Of a DNA stretch of 64,000 bases, positions 35,601-47,198 are shown piece after piece. The stretch is from Steromphala cineraria. Lineage: Eukaryota > Mollusca > Gastropoda > Trochida > Trochidae. Location: NCBI GenBank assembly GCA_916613615.1, contig OU744724.1:20322171-20386170 (forward strand), read 5' to 3'. Made by a program: the position numbers and the translations under genes. The notes beneath the pieces are model-generated. The model worked only from the letters and a program-made list of their open reading frames with translations, had not been told where the DNA came from and searched no databases. Positions within the stretch are counted from its first letter, which is position 1. Every line of letters begins with the position of its first letter.

Positions 35601-36405
35601 AGCTTTAAATCCTGAGCAATTTGGTCTCGTTTAAAAAACTGCCATCACACTGTTACGGATCAGGAACACGCCGATATACTAGGGTATATTTGTGCTGTAT
35701 GTTTATAGGGTTGCCATGTCCTTTCACTTCTCTGTCCTAATTTAAAACGCCCTAACAGTCGTAAAAGTCGTAATTATTATGAATATTTGTAAATTTTGTA
35801 TCTGTATACTTTTTCAGAGGAAGAATCAAATCCGGGACCCGATGGTGGCCATGCAGCTAAATCACTTCATCTACACATACGGAGACAGAAAGTTACTCAT
35901 CAGGTCAGGAAATAGGGGATCTGATTTCTATTTTGTGAGATAAATTCACAGGGGTTCGAATCTCGGAGTGGACAATATAAAAAAAAATCAAAACCTGAAC
36001 TTTTGCCCTCACATATCGTTTTCATATGTTGAGATAAACCTACATCTCAAATTTGAACGAAAACTGTCGAGAAATAAAGATTTTAGCGTATTAAGAAATA
36101 AAGATTTTAGCGTAATTTTTACCTATTATATTCTATATAAAAGGTAGAGATTACGCTAAAATCTTTATTTCTTGACTGTATTCATTCATCTGCATATCAA
36201 GTCATGCCTATTGTGGCTGCATGTTTAATACTTTCTTGTATTTTCCAGGGACTGGCTACACTCACTAGATGCACAAACAGATTTCAATATATCGGGGACA
36301 AAGATCCCGCCCTTATCGATAACCCCAGATTCTCGGAGCTCCAGTCGTGCCTCTAACTCCCATTGGTTGAAAAGAACAGTTCAAGACATCAATGCGCATG
36401 CGTAG
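26694..36405 (+). CDS. LRRC74: LRRC74-like leucine-rich-repeat protein, 794 residues, 12 coding exons
   Basis: Exons: 26694-27684, 28412-28608, 28921-29028, 31798-31891, 32198-32247, 32412-32493, 33474-33559, 33805-33999, 34400-34495, 34990-35232, 35818-35903 and 36249-36405. All have GT..AG borders and matching phases, and sum to 2385 nt ending at TAG. Residues 1-330 are a basic, Ser-rich, probably disordered extension, ending in an acidic patch (DDDYDTDLEEE). Residues ~331-396 include YKKLCRKLGSIPNSYFLRH, the segment preceding the repeats in LRRC74A/B. Residues ~397-633 hold about eight ribonuclease-inhibitor-type LRRs of ~28 residues (LDMGDNGL, LNLSDNKC, LNLAGNQI, LNLSHNDI, LDLSWNHI, LNVSMNGF, LDLSANRI, LSFNPI). 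Residues 634-794 form the C-terminal region. The vertebrate LRRC74 proteins are poorly characterised; a protein-binding scaffold is inference. Paralogue A versus B cannot be decided. The long N-terminal extension is the main difference from the human proteins. Confidence 0.88.
29226..29443 (-). mobile_element. Truncated copy of the GGGGCAGTAGCACG MITE in intron 3
   Basis: It aligns in reverse orientation with the right two-thirds of the element at 36572-36926 (shared words GTAGCACG, ATTGGCGGCCATTTT and GGAATCGCATGGC). One terminus is missing. Both copies therefore lie in the same gene's transcribed region, one in the intron and one past the stop. Confidence 0.65.
29477..29868. mobile_element. 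Insertion with ~165-bp palindrome plus CRE cluster
   Basis: 29477-29650 folds into a near-continuous hairpin centred on CACGAGTGGCGCAGCCACGAG, with outer arms GATATCTGTC and GACAGATAT. The adjoining 29650-29868 carries four TGACGTCA sites. The borders are set by the interrupted 34-bp minisatellite. The family is unknown to me. Confidence 0.55.
29739..29807. promoter_or_regulatory. Four TGACGTCA (CRE) sites spaced 20-21 bp
   Basis: Perfect 8-bp CRE palindromes start at 29739, 29759, 29780 and 29800. The spacing places them on one face of the helix. CREB/ATF-type factors bind this motif. Use as an intronic enhancer is unproven. Confidence 0.45.
30421..31539. other. Rest of intron 3; no gene seen
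   Basis: AT-rich intronic sequence of the LRRC74-like gene. Several minus-strand frames are open by chance and have Cys/Tyr-rich, unrecognisable translations. Confidence 0.4.
31540..31622. repeat. 83-bp hairpin element in intron 3
   Basis: Arms GTTATACCATTCAGAGGC (31540-31557) and GCCTCTGAATGGTATAAC (31605-31622) are perfect 18-bp inverted repeats around a 47-base loop. Probably a small MITE. Confidence 0.65.
32702..33473. other. Intron 6 of the LRRC74-like gene; no gene seen
   Basis: A 104-codon plus frame at 32947-33261 has no splice support or family resemblance, and lies wholly within the intron. Confidence 0.4.
34241..34313. repeat. 73-bp inverted repeat in intron 8
   Basis: CGAGGTGTATCGCTCAATATAC and its imperfect complement (34292-34313) frame a ~29-base loop just before exon 9. 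Confidence 0.6.
36071..36173. repeat. Inverted repeat with a duplicated arm in intron 11
   Basis: GAAATAAAGATTTTAGCGTA occurs twice in tandem at the left (36071 and 36095) and once inverted at the right (ending ~36172). The last intron could form a long hairpin here. Confidence 0.65.
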
Positions 36406-36571
36406 ATAACCAGTCCAAGACCAATCAACCTTCATCTTAATGGAAATTGTTCTAATGAAATATAGTAATGACGGAAAATGACATTCCTGTTATTCTGGAT
36501 ACTTAAACTACATTTTCGCAAACTTGTGTTTATTGTTTTCAATTTTTTCTGTGGTGACTAAAACGTCTTAA

Positions 36572-36926
36572 AGGGGCAGTAGCACGTTTTTAGGGGGTAT
36601 AAAGGGTGATGTCAGGAAAATGAAAATTAATGGTTCCAATTGAAAGACAATCTATCTTAACTAAATGGAGCAGTAATAATTAAAAAATTTAACGTAAAGT
36701 TCAGCCATGCGATTCCTTTTTCATACAGAAAATGAATTAAAGGTGTTCAAAAAAAATGGCCGCCAATGGATTTTATGTGACTCTTCATACTTTGTCCTCT
36801 GCCTACAGATGATTGGTTTGTGTAATAAGATTTTGACATTGTCAAAATAATACATTTATCATTAACTTACAATTATCAGTGGAAATTTTAAAATATAAAA
36901 TTATCAAAAAACGTGCTACTGCCCCT
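36572..36926. mobile_element. 355-bp TTAA-flanked MITE (Kolobok/piggyBac-like)
   Basis: TIRs AGGGGCAGTAGCACG / CGTGCTACTGCCCCT are flanked by TTAA at 36568-36571 and 36927-36930. TTAA duplications with AGG-type ends fit Kolobok better than piggyBac (inference). It lies just past the LRRC74-like stop codon. Confidence 0.75.
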
Positions 36927-37116
36927 TTAAGGTCAAATTAGCTGTGGGTTCTTGGACACGTTATGTTGAAATTGGGGAACTAACGTGGAAGCAATTTTAC
37001 CGATTATATGCGTCCAAATATTGATGCCATGTATTACTCTGATATCCAGATTAAATCCAATAAGTTTGGTGTTTTATGATACTTGAAAATAATTGTCTCA
37101 ATGTACAATTATTACG

Positions 37117-37122
37117 AATAAA
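37117..37122 (+). terminator. Possible polyadenylation signal of the LRRC74-like gene
   Basis: AATAAA lies 712 bp after the stop codon. If used, the 3'UTR would include the TTAA-flanked MITE at 36572-36926. An earlier site cannot be excluded. Confidence 0.3.
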
Positions 37123-37548
37123 AGTTTGTCTGACAGGTTGGTTTGTTATCCTCTTCATTCTAAGCACTAGATAATACCCCAACAAGAAACAAACAGACTG
37201 AGAAGGCTGTTCCCCCGCCAAGTAGGAAAGGTGTTAAGTATATTGATCAAAGAATGATTATGAAACTGTATCCCTCGTCCATAGTTAATAACTCATTTTT
37301 TAGTTAAAAATTATCTCAAGCCGATCATTACACACATTTTGGCAGAGTTCGGGGCTGCTCTGCTGTGTATGTAATTCATCTTACAAGATAACCTTTTAAC
37401 GCCCTCTGTTTCATGTGCTCAAAGTTTTGGGAATTCTGCCCTTGAAACAATTGTGTAACCTTTCTTTCAATCGAAAAAGTCCAAGAAATGTACTTTGTAT
37501 TGCCTTTATCATGTAAAACTGCCCAAAATTTGCATATTTTCAATACAT
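37123..37548. other. No gene seen
   Basis: Single-copy-looking intergenic DNA downstream of the LRRC74-like gene. Confidence 0.4.
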
Positions 37549-37700
37549 AGAGGTTATCATGCGAGTATGTTTTGGGATCGTAAATATCCTGCATTAGGAA
37601 TAAACATTGTATTTTGCGAGCCTTGGCGAGCTAAATACATAGTGTTTATTCCTAATGCAGGATATTTACGATCCCAAAACACACGAGCATGATAACTTCT
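37549..37700. mobile_element. 152-bp palindromic MITE
   Basis: Arms of about 60 bp begin AGAGGTTATCATGC and end GCATGATAACTTCT; the inner arms share TTTTGGGATCGTAAATATCC. No clear target duplication. Confidence 0.75.
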
Positions 37701-38754
37701 TTATCATACAATGTCATTTTAAAATGCCTGATAATACTATTTTAATAGTTGACGTTGTTTTAAGATTCGCGCATTGATATATGCAAATGAATAGACAAAA
37801 TATAACTCCTCCTCATATATGCCTTTTATTGCCGTTTGAGTTATTTTGTCACGACTACAAAGTTTTGAAATTTTAAAAATCTATAAAATTCGATGTATTT
37901 AAAAATTAGACACATTTTAAATGGTCTTTGGCGGGATCGAACTGACATTCTTTAATCCGACGTCATCGAGAGGACGAGTCAATCTCACCAAGGGGCAAGA
38001 GTTGCTTCCCTTCGCCTACGTGACAACGGCAGCTTGCGTTGAAACACCGATTGAACGAACATTGGTGCCCGGAGAGCTAAACTAGATGATACTCTGTGGA
38101 TTTCCCATTCCAAACTAAACCATATTAAAGTAAAGAACACCGAAGATTGGTAAATGAAGTGTTTGAACATGAGATTTGAACTGCCTTTGGTACCTGTGAG
38201 TAAAATTGTTCAGTTGGTTTCATTCAACCCGTGATGACAGTGTTTTGGCACTACTAAGTCATGCAAATGGCTAAATATCCATGCATTGTTGTTGTTATTT
38301 CTTAGATCAATGTCTATGCAATATATCATACATATTGTTATGTCTCTCTCCGTTACTAAAGGCATTCAAAGTGTTAACTCTTGTGACGTCATCGGAATTT
38401 TCGAAAGAAGTTCCGACCTTGACCTTTGAAATTTGCATCGGTATCCGTATATGACCCTTAGCCACGCCCAACGGATACCGAAAATATCCGTTGGCTTTAT
38501 TATGCCGAGAACACTATCCATTGTATGATAAATTAGGAAACCTGCTATAGCTTACGTCACTCTCAGCAATGCGTGTGACAATAAACCTGCAACGCTCTTT
38601 TCACTTGATTTTGCAATTGCACGTGCGTTGCCACAGCAACTCGGCAATTGACAACAAAAGTTATGAATGAACTCTTAAGAATAGTAGTTTGTCACACGTG
38701 TTTAGGTCTGTAAACATTAAGGAAACCACTTACTTTTTTAATCAGTTTATGGAT
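37701..38754. other. No gene seen
   Basis: Contains a minus-strand GTTCGATCCCGCC word near 37930 that resembles a tRNA B box, but no cloverleaf. A TGACGTCA palindrome lies near 38383. No exon is supported. Confidence 0.4.
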
Positions 38755-41331
38755 TTTGAGCTCATCTGGCCTGTAAGGCCCGATGGGCTTATGGCATGGC
38801 ATGGTGTCCGGCGTCCGTCCGTCCGTCCGTAAACTTTGTGGAATTTCGACTTCTTCTCAAGAACCATAAGGCCTAGAAAGCTGAAACTTTGTGTACAGAC
38901 TCCTTGGCTAGTGAGGATTATAAATTGTAGCTTTGGTGGCCCTGTGACCCCTAATAAGGGCCACAGGGGCGACGCCCTAAAAACCTATTTACATCTTCTT
39001 CTCCAGAACCATAAAGCCTAGAAAGCTGAAACTTTGTGTACAGACTCCTTGGCTAGTGAGGATTATAAATTGTAGCTTTGGTGGCCCTGTGACCCCTAAT
39101 AAGGGCCACAGGGGCGACGCCCTAAAAACCTATTTACATCTTCTTCTCCAGAACCATAAAGCCTAGAAAGCTGAAACTTTGTGTACAGACTCCTTGGCTA
39201 GTGAGGATTATAAATTGTAGCTTTGGTGGCCCTGTGACCCCTAATAAGGGCCACAGGGGCCACACCCTAAAAACCTATTTTCATCTTCTTCTCCAGAACC
39301 ATGAGGCCTAGAAAGCTGAAACTTTGTGTATAGCCTCTTTGAAGAGTGAGGATTATAAATTGTAGCTTTGGTGGCCCTGTGACCCCTAATAAGGGCCACA
39401 GGGGCCACACCCTAAAAACCTATTTTCATCTTCTTCTCCAGAAGCATAAGGCCTAGAAAGCTGAAACTTTGTGTACAGACTCCTTGACCAGTGAAGATTA
39501 TAAATTGTAGCTTTGGTGGCCCTGTGACCCCTAATAAAGGCCACAGGGGCCACACCCTAAAAACCTATTTTCATCTTCTTCTCCAGAAGCATAAGGCCTA
39601 GAAAGCTGAAACTTTGTGTACAGACTCCTCGACTAGTGAGGATTATAAATTGTAGCTTTGGTGGCCCTGTGACCCCTAATAAGGGCCACAGGGGCCACAC
39701 CCTAAAAACCTATTTTCATCTTCTTCTCCAGAACCATGAGGCCTAGAAAGCTGAAACTTTGTGTACAGACTCCTCGACTAGTGAGGATTATAAATTGTAG
39801 CTTTGGTGGCCCTGTGACCCCTAATAAGGGCCACAGGGGCCACACCCTAAAAACCTATTTTCATCTTCTTCTCCAGAACCATGAGGCCTAGAAAGCTGAA
39901 ACTTTGTGTATAGCCTCTTTGAAGAGTGAGGATTATAAATTGTAGCTTTGGTGGCCCTGTGACCCCTAATAAGGGCCACAGGGGCCACACCCTAAAAACC
40001 TATTTTCATCTTCTTCTCCAGAACCATGAGGCCTAGAAAGCTGAAACTTTGTGTACAGACTCCTTGACCAGTGAAGATTATAAATTGTAGCTTTGGTGGC
40101 CCTGTGACCCCTAATAAAGGCCACAGGGGCCACACCCTAAAAACCTATTTTCATCTTCTTCTCCAGAAGCATAAGGCCTAGAAAGCTGAAACTTTGTGTA
40201 CAGACTCCTCGACTAGTGAGGATTATAAATTGTAGCTTTGGTGGCCCTGTGACCCCTAATAAGGGCCACAGGGGCCACACCCTAAAAACCTATTTTCATC
40301 TTCTTCTCCAGAACCATGAGGCCTAGAAAGCTGAAACTTTGTGTATAGCCTCTTTGAAGAGTGAGGATTATAAATTGTAGCTTTGGTGGCCCTGTGACCC
40401 CTAATAAGGGCCACAGGGGCCACACCCTAAAAACCTATTTTCATCTTCTTCTCCAGAACCATGAGGCCTAGAAAGCTGAAACTTTGTGTACAGACTCCTT
40501 GACCAGTGAAGATTATAAATTGTAGCTTTGGTGGCCCTGTGACCCCTAATAAAGGCCACAGGGGCCACACCCTAAAAACCTATTTTCATCTTCTTCTCCA
40601 GAAGCATAAGGCCTAGAAAGCTGAAACTTTGTGTACAGACTCCTCGACTAGTGAGGATTATAAATTGTAGCTTTGGTGGCCCTGTGACCCCTAATAAGGG
40701 CCACAGGGGCCACACCCTAAAAACCTATTTTCATCTTCTTCTCCAGAACCATGAGGCCTAGAAAGCTGAAACTTTGTGTATAGCCTCTTTGAAGAGTGAG
40801 GATTATAAATTGTAGCTTTGGTGGCCCTGTGACCCCTAATAAGGGCCACAGGGGCCACACCCTAAAAACCTATTTTCATCTTCTTCTCCAGAACCATGAG
40901 GCCTAGAAAGCTGAAACTTTGTGTACAGACTCCTTGACCAGTGAAGATTATAAATTGTAGCTTTGGTGGCCCTGTGACCCCTAATAAAGGCCACAGGGGC
41001 CACACCCTAAAAACCTATTTTCATCTTCTTCTCCAGAAGCATAAGGCCTAGAAAGCTGAAACTTTGTGTACAGACTCCTCGACTAGTGAGGATGATGAAT
41101 TGTAGCTTTGGTGACCCTGTTGCCCCTAATAAAGGCAACAGGAACTACCTTCAAATCTATTTTCATCTTCTTCTCCTGAAGTATAAGGTCTAGAAAACTG
41201 AAACTTGTCGCCTATATACTGAATTTTATGAATGGTGACCCTGTGGCCTCTACAAAGGGGGAATCACATTGGCCACACTCTACAGCATAATTGATGATGA
41301 AGCCTGATGAGCTACAGAGCCAATGGCTCTA
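38755..41331 (-). mobile_element. Tandem-repeat element, family B (16 units), reverse oriented
   Basis: The right end is the reverse complement of the family A left end: CAGAGCCAATGGCTCTA. The left end has GAGCTCATCTGGCC, GGGCTTATGGCATGGC and (GTCC)n. The interior is 16 units of 145 bp that align along their whole length to the family A unit but have diverged (GGCCACAGGGGCCAC instead of GGTCACAGGGTCACC). It is a sister subfamily. Confidence 0.8.
38860..41170. repeat. 145-bp tandem array with 435-bp (trimer) higher-order repeat
   Basis: Three unit types alternate: TAGCCTCTTTGAAGAGTGAG, then CAGACTCCTTGACCAGTGAA, then CAGACTCCTCGACTAGTGAG. The trimer starts at 39876, 40311 and 40746, exactly 435 bp apart, with near-identical copies. 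The earlier, left-hand units are less regular. Confidence 0.9.
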
Positions 41332-42967
41332 TTTTTAAATCATATAAGATATGTATAGTCGAGGGCATAAGATACAAAAATAGTGTACATGTACATGTAT
41401 ATTTTAGCGTACGGTCGTGAGATCACAGCTCATTATCATACAATAGCTTGCCTCAGAGCATACATTTAGACTTTGAACTAATTTTGAGGTGTTAAAATGA
41501 CACGTTTATCTCTTCTGTAAACCCATATAATTCGGGGGAATTTTACAAAAACTGTCTGAAACAAAAGTTAGGAAAAAACCTTTGTGGATGAATATTTAGA
41601 ATTCAAATTTCAAGGTACCGAGTTAGTTCAAAGTTAGAGATAGTTCAAAATGAAGAAATATTCAATAATCAGCAAAAACCTTTTTTATTTCTATTTCCGT
41701 GAGTATACTATAGGTTCTTTTTTCATTGAAATTTCTGGTCAGGACACGACATTTTATTTTAACAAGTAAGGCCAATGGTTTTTGAGTTCTGGTCCGGGAA
41801 ATAAACACGTACGCACGCACGGACGAAGGTTATTTTTTTATAAACAACGTGGTTTGGTTATTAATGGAGGTATCTAGGTCGTCATACGGGACAACTAACC
41901 TATGGCTATGTCATCGTTTGGTAATCAGTTAACCACAGTGGTAACGTTATTCGTGAGTAAACATGGACGACAACACGTAAACTATTGCCCTGATACCAGA
42001 AAATCTTCGGCTTCGCCTCAGAACTTGCCGTAGGCTATCGTCCCTCGGAAAAAAATTCCCATGACGTGATATCCTTACACATCTCGAAAGGACTTCTCAT
42101 ACATGTATACACGCAAAAATGTTTACATTCTTATTGTCTACTTTCACCAAAGTAATTCACAAAATTGTAACGGCCGCTATTTAAGAGAATGATTAGAATA
42201 TACTTAACGATGCAACCTAGAGTAATATTCAGCATCAGAAGTATTTTTGGTTTTCAATATTGACAATATTTCTTAAACAATTTATATATTATTACAAATA
42301 ATAGAGTCCAGACTGAGATGCTTTAACTTCTAAAGCTGAATGATCTGAACTTTCTATACTTTAGCAGACTTGGTTGGTCGTCTATTGAATACTTTTGCTT
42401 TAGGGTCTGGATGACAGACTAGATGCAACCAAAGGCCAAGTTGAGCGTTTGCGCACTGATATGAAAGTAACAAGTTTTCCCTATGTGCGAACGAAGTGCG
42501 CAAAGGTTGGCAACGACTTTCTCCCGCCTGAAATCAAAATAATTTTGTTTGTGTCAAAAGTCATTTCTCCAATTCAATAAAATCATATATGTCTTGAAAA
42601 ACACCTAAAAAATTCCATTAATTCACGTAAAATATTTTAAATTCAACCTTTCAATCGCTCAACACTGCCTTTGGGTCCATTTTCCCAACAAGCATTCGCT
42701 ATCAACATGTCTCTGATTTCCGTATATCTCCTTAAGAAGTAGGGCTTTCAGTCTTCTTACATAAATAACTTATTCTTTAGTTTCAAGTTAAAATTAAAGA
42801 ATAACGGTGACATAGTATGTGTATATATATACGTTGTATTTCTTGCTTAAATCAAAAAATTACTAAAACATATGCACTTCTTTTAATACTTTTTAATTAT
42901 GCAAATACATATTGGATCTCTCTTCAGTTAGACTTTGAAACATAGATAGGAACTTTACGTTGGGTAC
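41332..42967. other. No gene seen
   Basis: AT-rich sequence. A patch near 41995-42060 (GGCTTCGCCTCAGAACTT) resembles the hairpin at 52718-52793 and may be a decayed relative. Confidence 0.4.
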
Positions 42968-43133
42968 ATCTCCCTACGCAAAGTCTAAAACGCCAGTTTC
43001 CGAACTGTCGGTTTGATGCCTTGCTGCTGACCCTTGAGTTTTCTTTACTGGCTATCTTTCTTGCACTATATAGCAGCACAGTAAAGTAAATGACATTTCC
43101 GAAACTGGCGTTTTAGACTTTGAGAAGGAAGAT
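42968..43133. mobile_element. Foldback MITE with CTACGCAAAGTCTAAAACGC ends
   Basis: The left arm ATCTCCCTACGCAAAGTC...CCAGTTTC is matched in reverse at 43101-43133. The ends are shared with the 47-bp hairpin at 45557-45603. Confidence 0.65.
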
Positions 43134-43623
43134 GATTACGGTACTGCTCTAAAAGGGTTAAGGTAAAGGGTTTTATCATCAATTTACATGAGCAATTAGT
43201 CAAATCAATTCAAAATTTGAAAAGTCCCAATAGGATCGATATATGTAGTTACTTAATAAGACTACACTGTTTATGAACCATTGGGAGGATATCTTGTTCC
43301 ACAAGTTTTACTGGGATATCTCTTGAAAAGGAACGCTTTGTTTAATCAAATAAGGGCAACTACACCGCAGTACACCTACTTCTTGACGCCCACGAATCTA
43401 CTGCATCCCCTCACATTCAGGAACATGATACACGGTGATCTGGAATTTGTGGCTACCATCTGTCAACTATTGGATCATTGGCATGATTTTAAATAAGTTG
43501 ATTTTGAATATGCGTCGACCCAAAACGGGAAAACGTCTGCAAAATCTACACTGTTCACCCAATGGTGAGCAGTTTAGTTTATTACAATCAGGTAGGGGAG
43601 ACCATCAGGGCAAAGCGACCCCC
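43134..43623. other. No gene supported
   Basis: A 71-codon plus frame (43281-43496) has protein-like composition but no splice sites or recognisable family; possibly decayed element sequence. Confidence 0.3.
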
Positions 43624-43718
43624 ATAACGTATGTAGCGACCCGAAACGGGACTCGACCCAAAGCGACTTGATTTCTCTATTTTGGTCGTTTCCCGGTTTG
43701 GGTCGTTACAAACGTACC
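43624..43718. repeat. Inverted repeat of GTAGCGACCCG type
   Basis: GTAGCGACCCGAAACGGGA (43633) and its imperfect complement ending 43709 frame a short loop. A related word CGACCCAAAACGGGAAAACG is at 43516. Probably a small MITE. Confidence 0.55.
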
Positions 43719-44064
43719 GGTATTTAAGTGTGTTTTCTGGGACACATTAACAAGTTTATAATGCAACTAATAAAATTTACAATGAATGTCAACCTCAGGT
43801 TATTTAGAAGTGAAAATTATATGTGTATATCTAAATGTTATTTCGTCATTATATTAGGAAACAGAAGACCTATGATCTAAGTTTATAGTTCCTTGTTATA
43901 ATCAATTATACAAAATAAAGAAAAATTATGATATGAAAATAATATTTCAATTTTACGATATTTGCTTAAGATAAAATATTTGGTAACTAACTTTAAAACA
44001 GAAATGATTTATATATCACTCGGAGCAAGAGGATTTCCTCCCCCAACCAAAACTAAACAATTAA

Positions 44065-44597
44065 AGATGCTGTATCATACTTGCAAGCGGTTCAGGATGA
44101 AACTTAGCTATTGAGAAATGAAATACATCACTTTGTAGAAAAATCTTTCGTCGAAATTTTGATATCATATTTAGATTGTTTAATCAACAATAACATACTT
44201 ATTTCGACGCTTCAAGCACAGTACCCCTCCTGGAAAGGGCATGTCATTTTGCGAACCCGCTTTCGGTGACGTAATCATTATGCTTGTAGGATGTACACCG
44301 TGTCTCAACTACCGTAATTGCGTTCTATGGGTATCAACTTTGACAACAACGAATACCTAATGTGGAGAAAAAGAATATAAAATCTAGTAGAGCGTACATT
44401 TAGAAACAGGAAGTTGTGAAATGGCCACACTTGATTCGCCCTTATGTCGACTGCCGTTTCGGTATTTTTTGGTAAATTATCTCCTATTTGATGAATTTTG
44501 GTCCGATTTCCTCAAGGTTGGTCGCTAAATGTTTCTAAAAATACAACGTATACATTAAAAATACTTTTTAAAACATTGCAAGTATGATATAGCATCT
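44065..44597. mobile_element. 533-bp TTAA-flanked TIR element
   Basis: TIRs AGATGCTGTATCATACTTGC and the complement of TGCAAGTATGATATAGCATC are flanked by TTAA at 44061-44064 and 44598-44601. No coding capacity. It is a second TTAA-targeting family. Confidence 0.75.
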
Positions 44598-44601
44598 TTA
44601 A

Positions 44602-45556
44602 GTCTAACGTCGCCACGACGGCTCGCTTTGTCCTGGGTTCCGATAGTTATTCAATAAAATGATAAGTTTGAAATTTACCGATACTCTGAATAGGACTGAT
44701 TGTCAATATCAATGATACCTTTCTTTAAAACCTAGCTATGAAATTTCGTCCTTCTTCTACACTTTGTTCGCAGTTTTCTATTCCATACATTTCTAAAGCC
44801 GTATCTAAAAAGTACAGTCTGATTAAAATCTGCCTAGTTCCGAGGAAAAAAGTTTTAAAATATTGACTCTATTGGAATCGAACATGTTACTTCGATAGGT
44901 ATCCTGTCCACTGAAAAAAGTATAGCATGCAAATATGACTATGGAGCTCTTTAAAATAATCCCAGCAATCAATTTCTCTTTCAGCAAGATGGTATTGATA
45001 CAAGTACTGATCGCTTACATTATTATGGGACAACAATCGCATCCAGTAATTTAAACTTCTGATATGTTGGTAAACTTTTAGTGAAAATCTACCCTATTCA
45101 CCTCTCGCCAGAATATTGGAAACGGAAACTAATCTGCCCAAGCGTCGAATCATTTTACAAAAGAATATTGACGACGTTGAGTGAAGAATGAAAACACGTG
45201 ACCTCAGATCAATTATGCAAGATACTAGTGTAGACAGAATTTTTATGTCGAACATATGTAGCAGAACATTTAACAGTTTTTTCGTGGAAACGAAATTCAA
45301 GAAGACGCAGTGATGCATTCTATTCTTTGTCCAATAGATAAATCTATAGCTACTAAAATGTTACCCTCACTAACATATTTGAAAATAGGTGTGAAATGAT
45401 CAACATGTAATAATCATAAATAAGAATAAATAGGAAAGTACTCTTGAATTTCGTTTCCACAAAAAGACCTCGAATTATAGGACTGTCCGGTACATTCTCC
45501 AAATTGTGAATTTGTTGTTTCAACATTTAAACCATTCTCGAGAATGCATTTAAACC
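44602..45556. other. No gene seen
   Basis: AT-rich, with no supported exon. The sequence CGAAATTCAAGA near 45290 recurs inverted near 45447 (TCTTGAATTTCG); this may be another small element. Confidence 0.4.
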
Positions 45557-45603
45557 ATCTTCCTACGCAAAGCCTAGGCGTTTTAGGCTTCGCGTAGGAA
45601 GAT
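45557..45603. mobile_element. 47-bp minimal hairpin of the CTTCCTACGCAAAG family
   Basis: ATCTTCCTACGC...GCGTAGGAAGAT is almost all stem. The imperfect flanks CATTTAAAC (45546-45554) and CATTTAGAC (45605-45613) could be a 9-bp target duplication. Confidence 0.55.
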
Positions 45604-47198
45604 ACATTTAGACAAACTCGACCCAAAACTCTGACAAATGGCTATTTCAGTAGTTCATTGTAGATCAAGACTTGCTCTTCGAGAAGTAATGGGTCGCTAG
45701 ACGGACGTTCAATATGTGGAAGGTTTAGGTAGACTTATAAAAGGTTTGTATCGAAGCTAAACATTGCGACATGAAACGTTATCCAACTTTCATATTGTTT
45801 TAACTCAAAGACGGATGGACAGACAAAGATGAAAAGATAAAAATAATCCAGTTTATAGCTGATCAATAGCTTTAGTCGTGTCAAATCACACTCACTTGAG
45901 TCAACATTTTTAAGATTTCTAAGATCATTTTATGTTACAATACTTTCCAATTAGTTCACTCAATATGTTTAATAAGATAAATCATATTACAATGTAAGTA
46001 AGTAATACGTTTATCAAACCTAATTCATTTAATATGTTCAATTTGATTTACTCTTTTTAAAGTTTTGAATGTTCAAATATTTCATCATTCCCATTTCATA
46101 CAGAAATTCGATACGAATTATCAGAAACAATATGTATATGGATATGTTATCGTGCAGGAAAGACATGTGAAACTATACAGAATCCAAAACAGTTTTGATA
46201 GTCCAAAACCCATTAGGTCCGGTACGTAACTTGAATTTCATATACCTAGTTTAAAAATTAACATAGCATAAAAACAATCAAGAATATAGTTATCATGCGA
46301 TGTTTTTCTTCAGTTGAATCGTATTACTATTGTGTACAAAATAGATATTAAAAAGGCTAATTTCCTGGACATATAGACTTGCTTTGGTTTGTGTCCAGCC
46401 TATAAACAGTGACAGTGAGTTTGGTAAAATAATCAGTCAGTAAACAGGAGGGCAGGCTACTGAACTCCCAAGCTGGGTAGCTGTTTTGTTGATTGGTTGG
46501 TCTCGCTGAACGTTGGATGGAGAGATTTGAATCAGTCACAACTGGGTCAGAATGCAGGTATGACGTGATTTATTTGTCTTCATTTATTTTTCTTAAATGT
46601 ACATATAGTTTACTTGTGATTCTTCTACTTAAAGATTTTATCCAACTTTTAATGATTTTAACCAAGCACTTGATTTTAACCTGGCGGTCTACTCACGCGT
46701 TTTTATGTCGCTGGAGCAGTTACACCCTCATAGGGTTAGCTCCTGTCAAGGAAGATGATGATGATGATGATAAATAGTTCCATTTTATATTAACACATTA
46801 TCCCATTAATGAGTCTTATATAGGTTTAGTAAAGTTTAGTCGCTCATTCCAAGATAAATCACCGATTTAATTATTCAGATGAAACAATCCTTTTAATTTG
46901 TATTGAGAACGTAGTTTCTATGAATGACGGGATAGCAATTTTGAGCTGCGTTTGCAGATTTATTCAGCATTCAAATATTTAAAGTATACGATTGAGAATA
47001 TCTATAAAAGTTAAAGTGAGAAGATGATTTATAAGCAAGTACTTTAATAGTTGGTAAATATTTACACAGTATACCTTGCTCCTTGTTATTTGGATTTTCA
47101 AAAAGTTAGCAATTTTTGGCTAAACTAAATGATAGGGCAACTCTTCACGGACAAAATATTGAGAATACTTTCATCATGTTTCTCTTTTTATTCTACAG
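45604..47198. other. No gene supported
   Basis: A donor-like TGCAG|GTATGA at 46556 follows a short open stretch and could precede the open frame at 47199, but the link is weak. A GAT microsatellite lies at 46754-46770. Confidence 0.3.

Noticed and set aside
37920..37950. tRNA-like B box (GTTCGATCCCGCC, minus strand)
   Set aside because: No matching acceptor, D or anticodon stems could be drawn around it. At most a decayed tRNA-derived SINE fragment.
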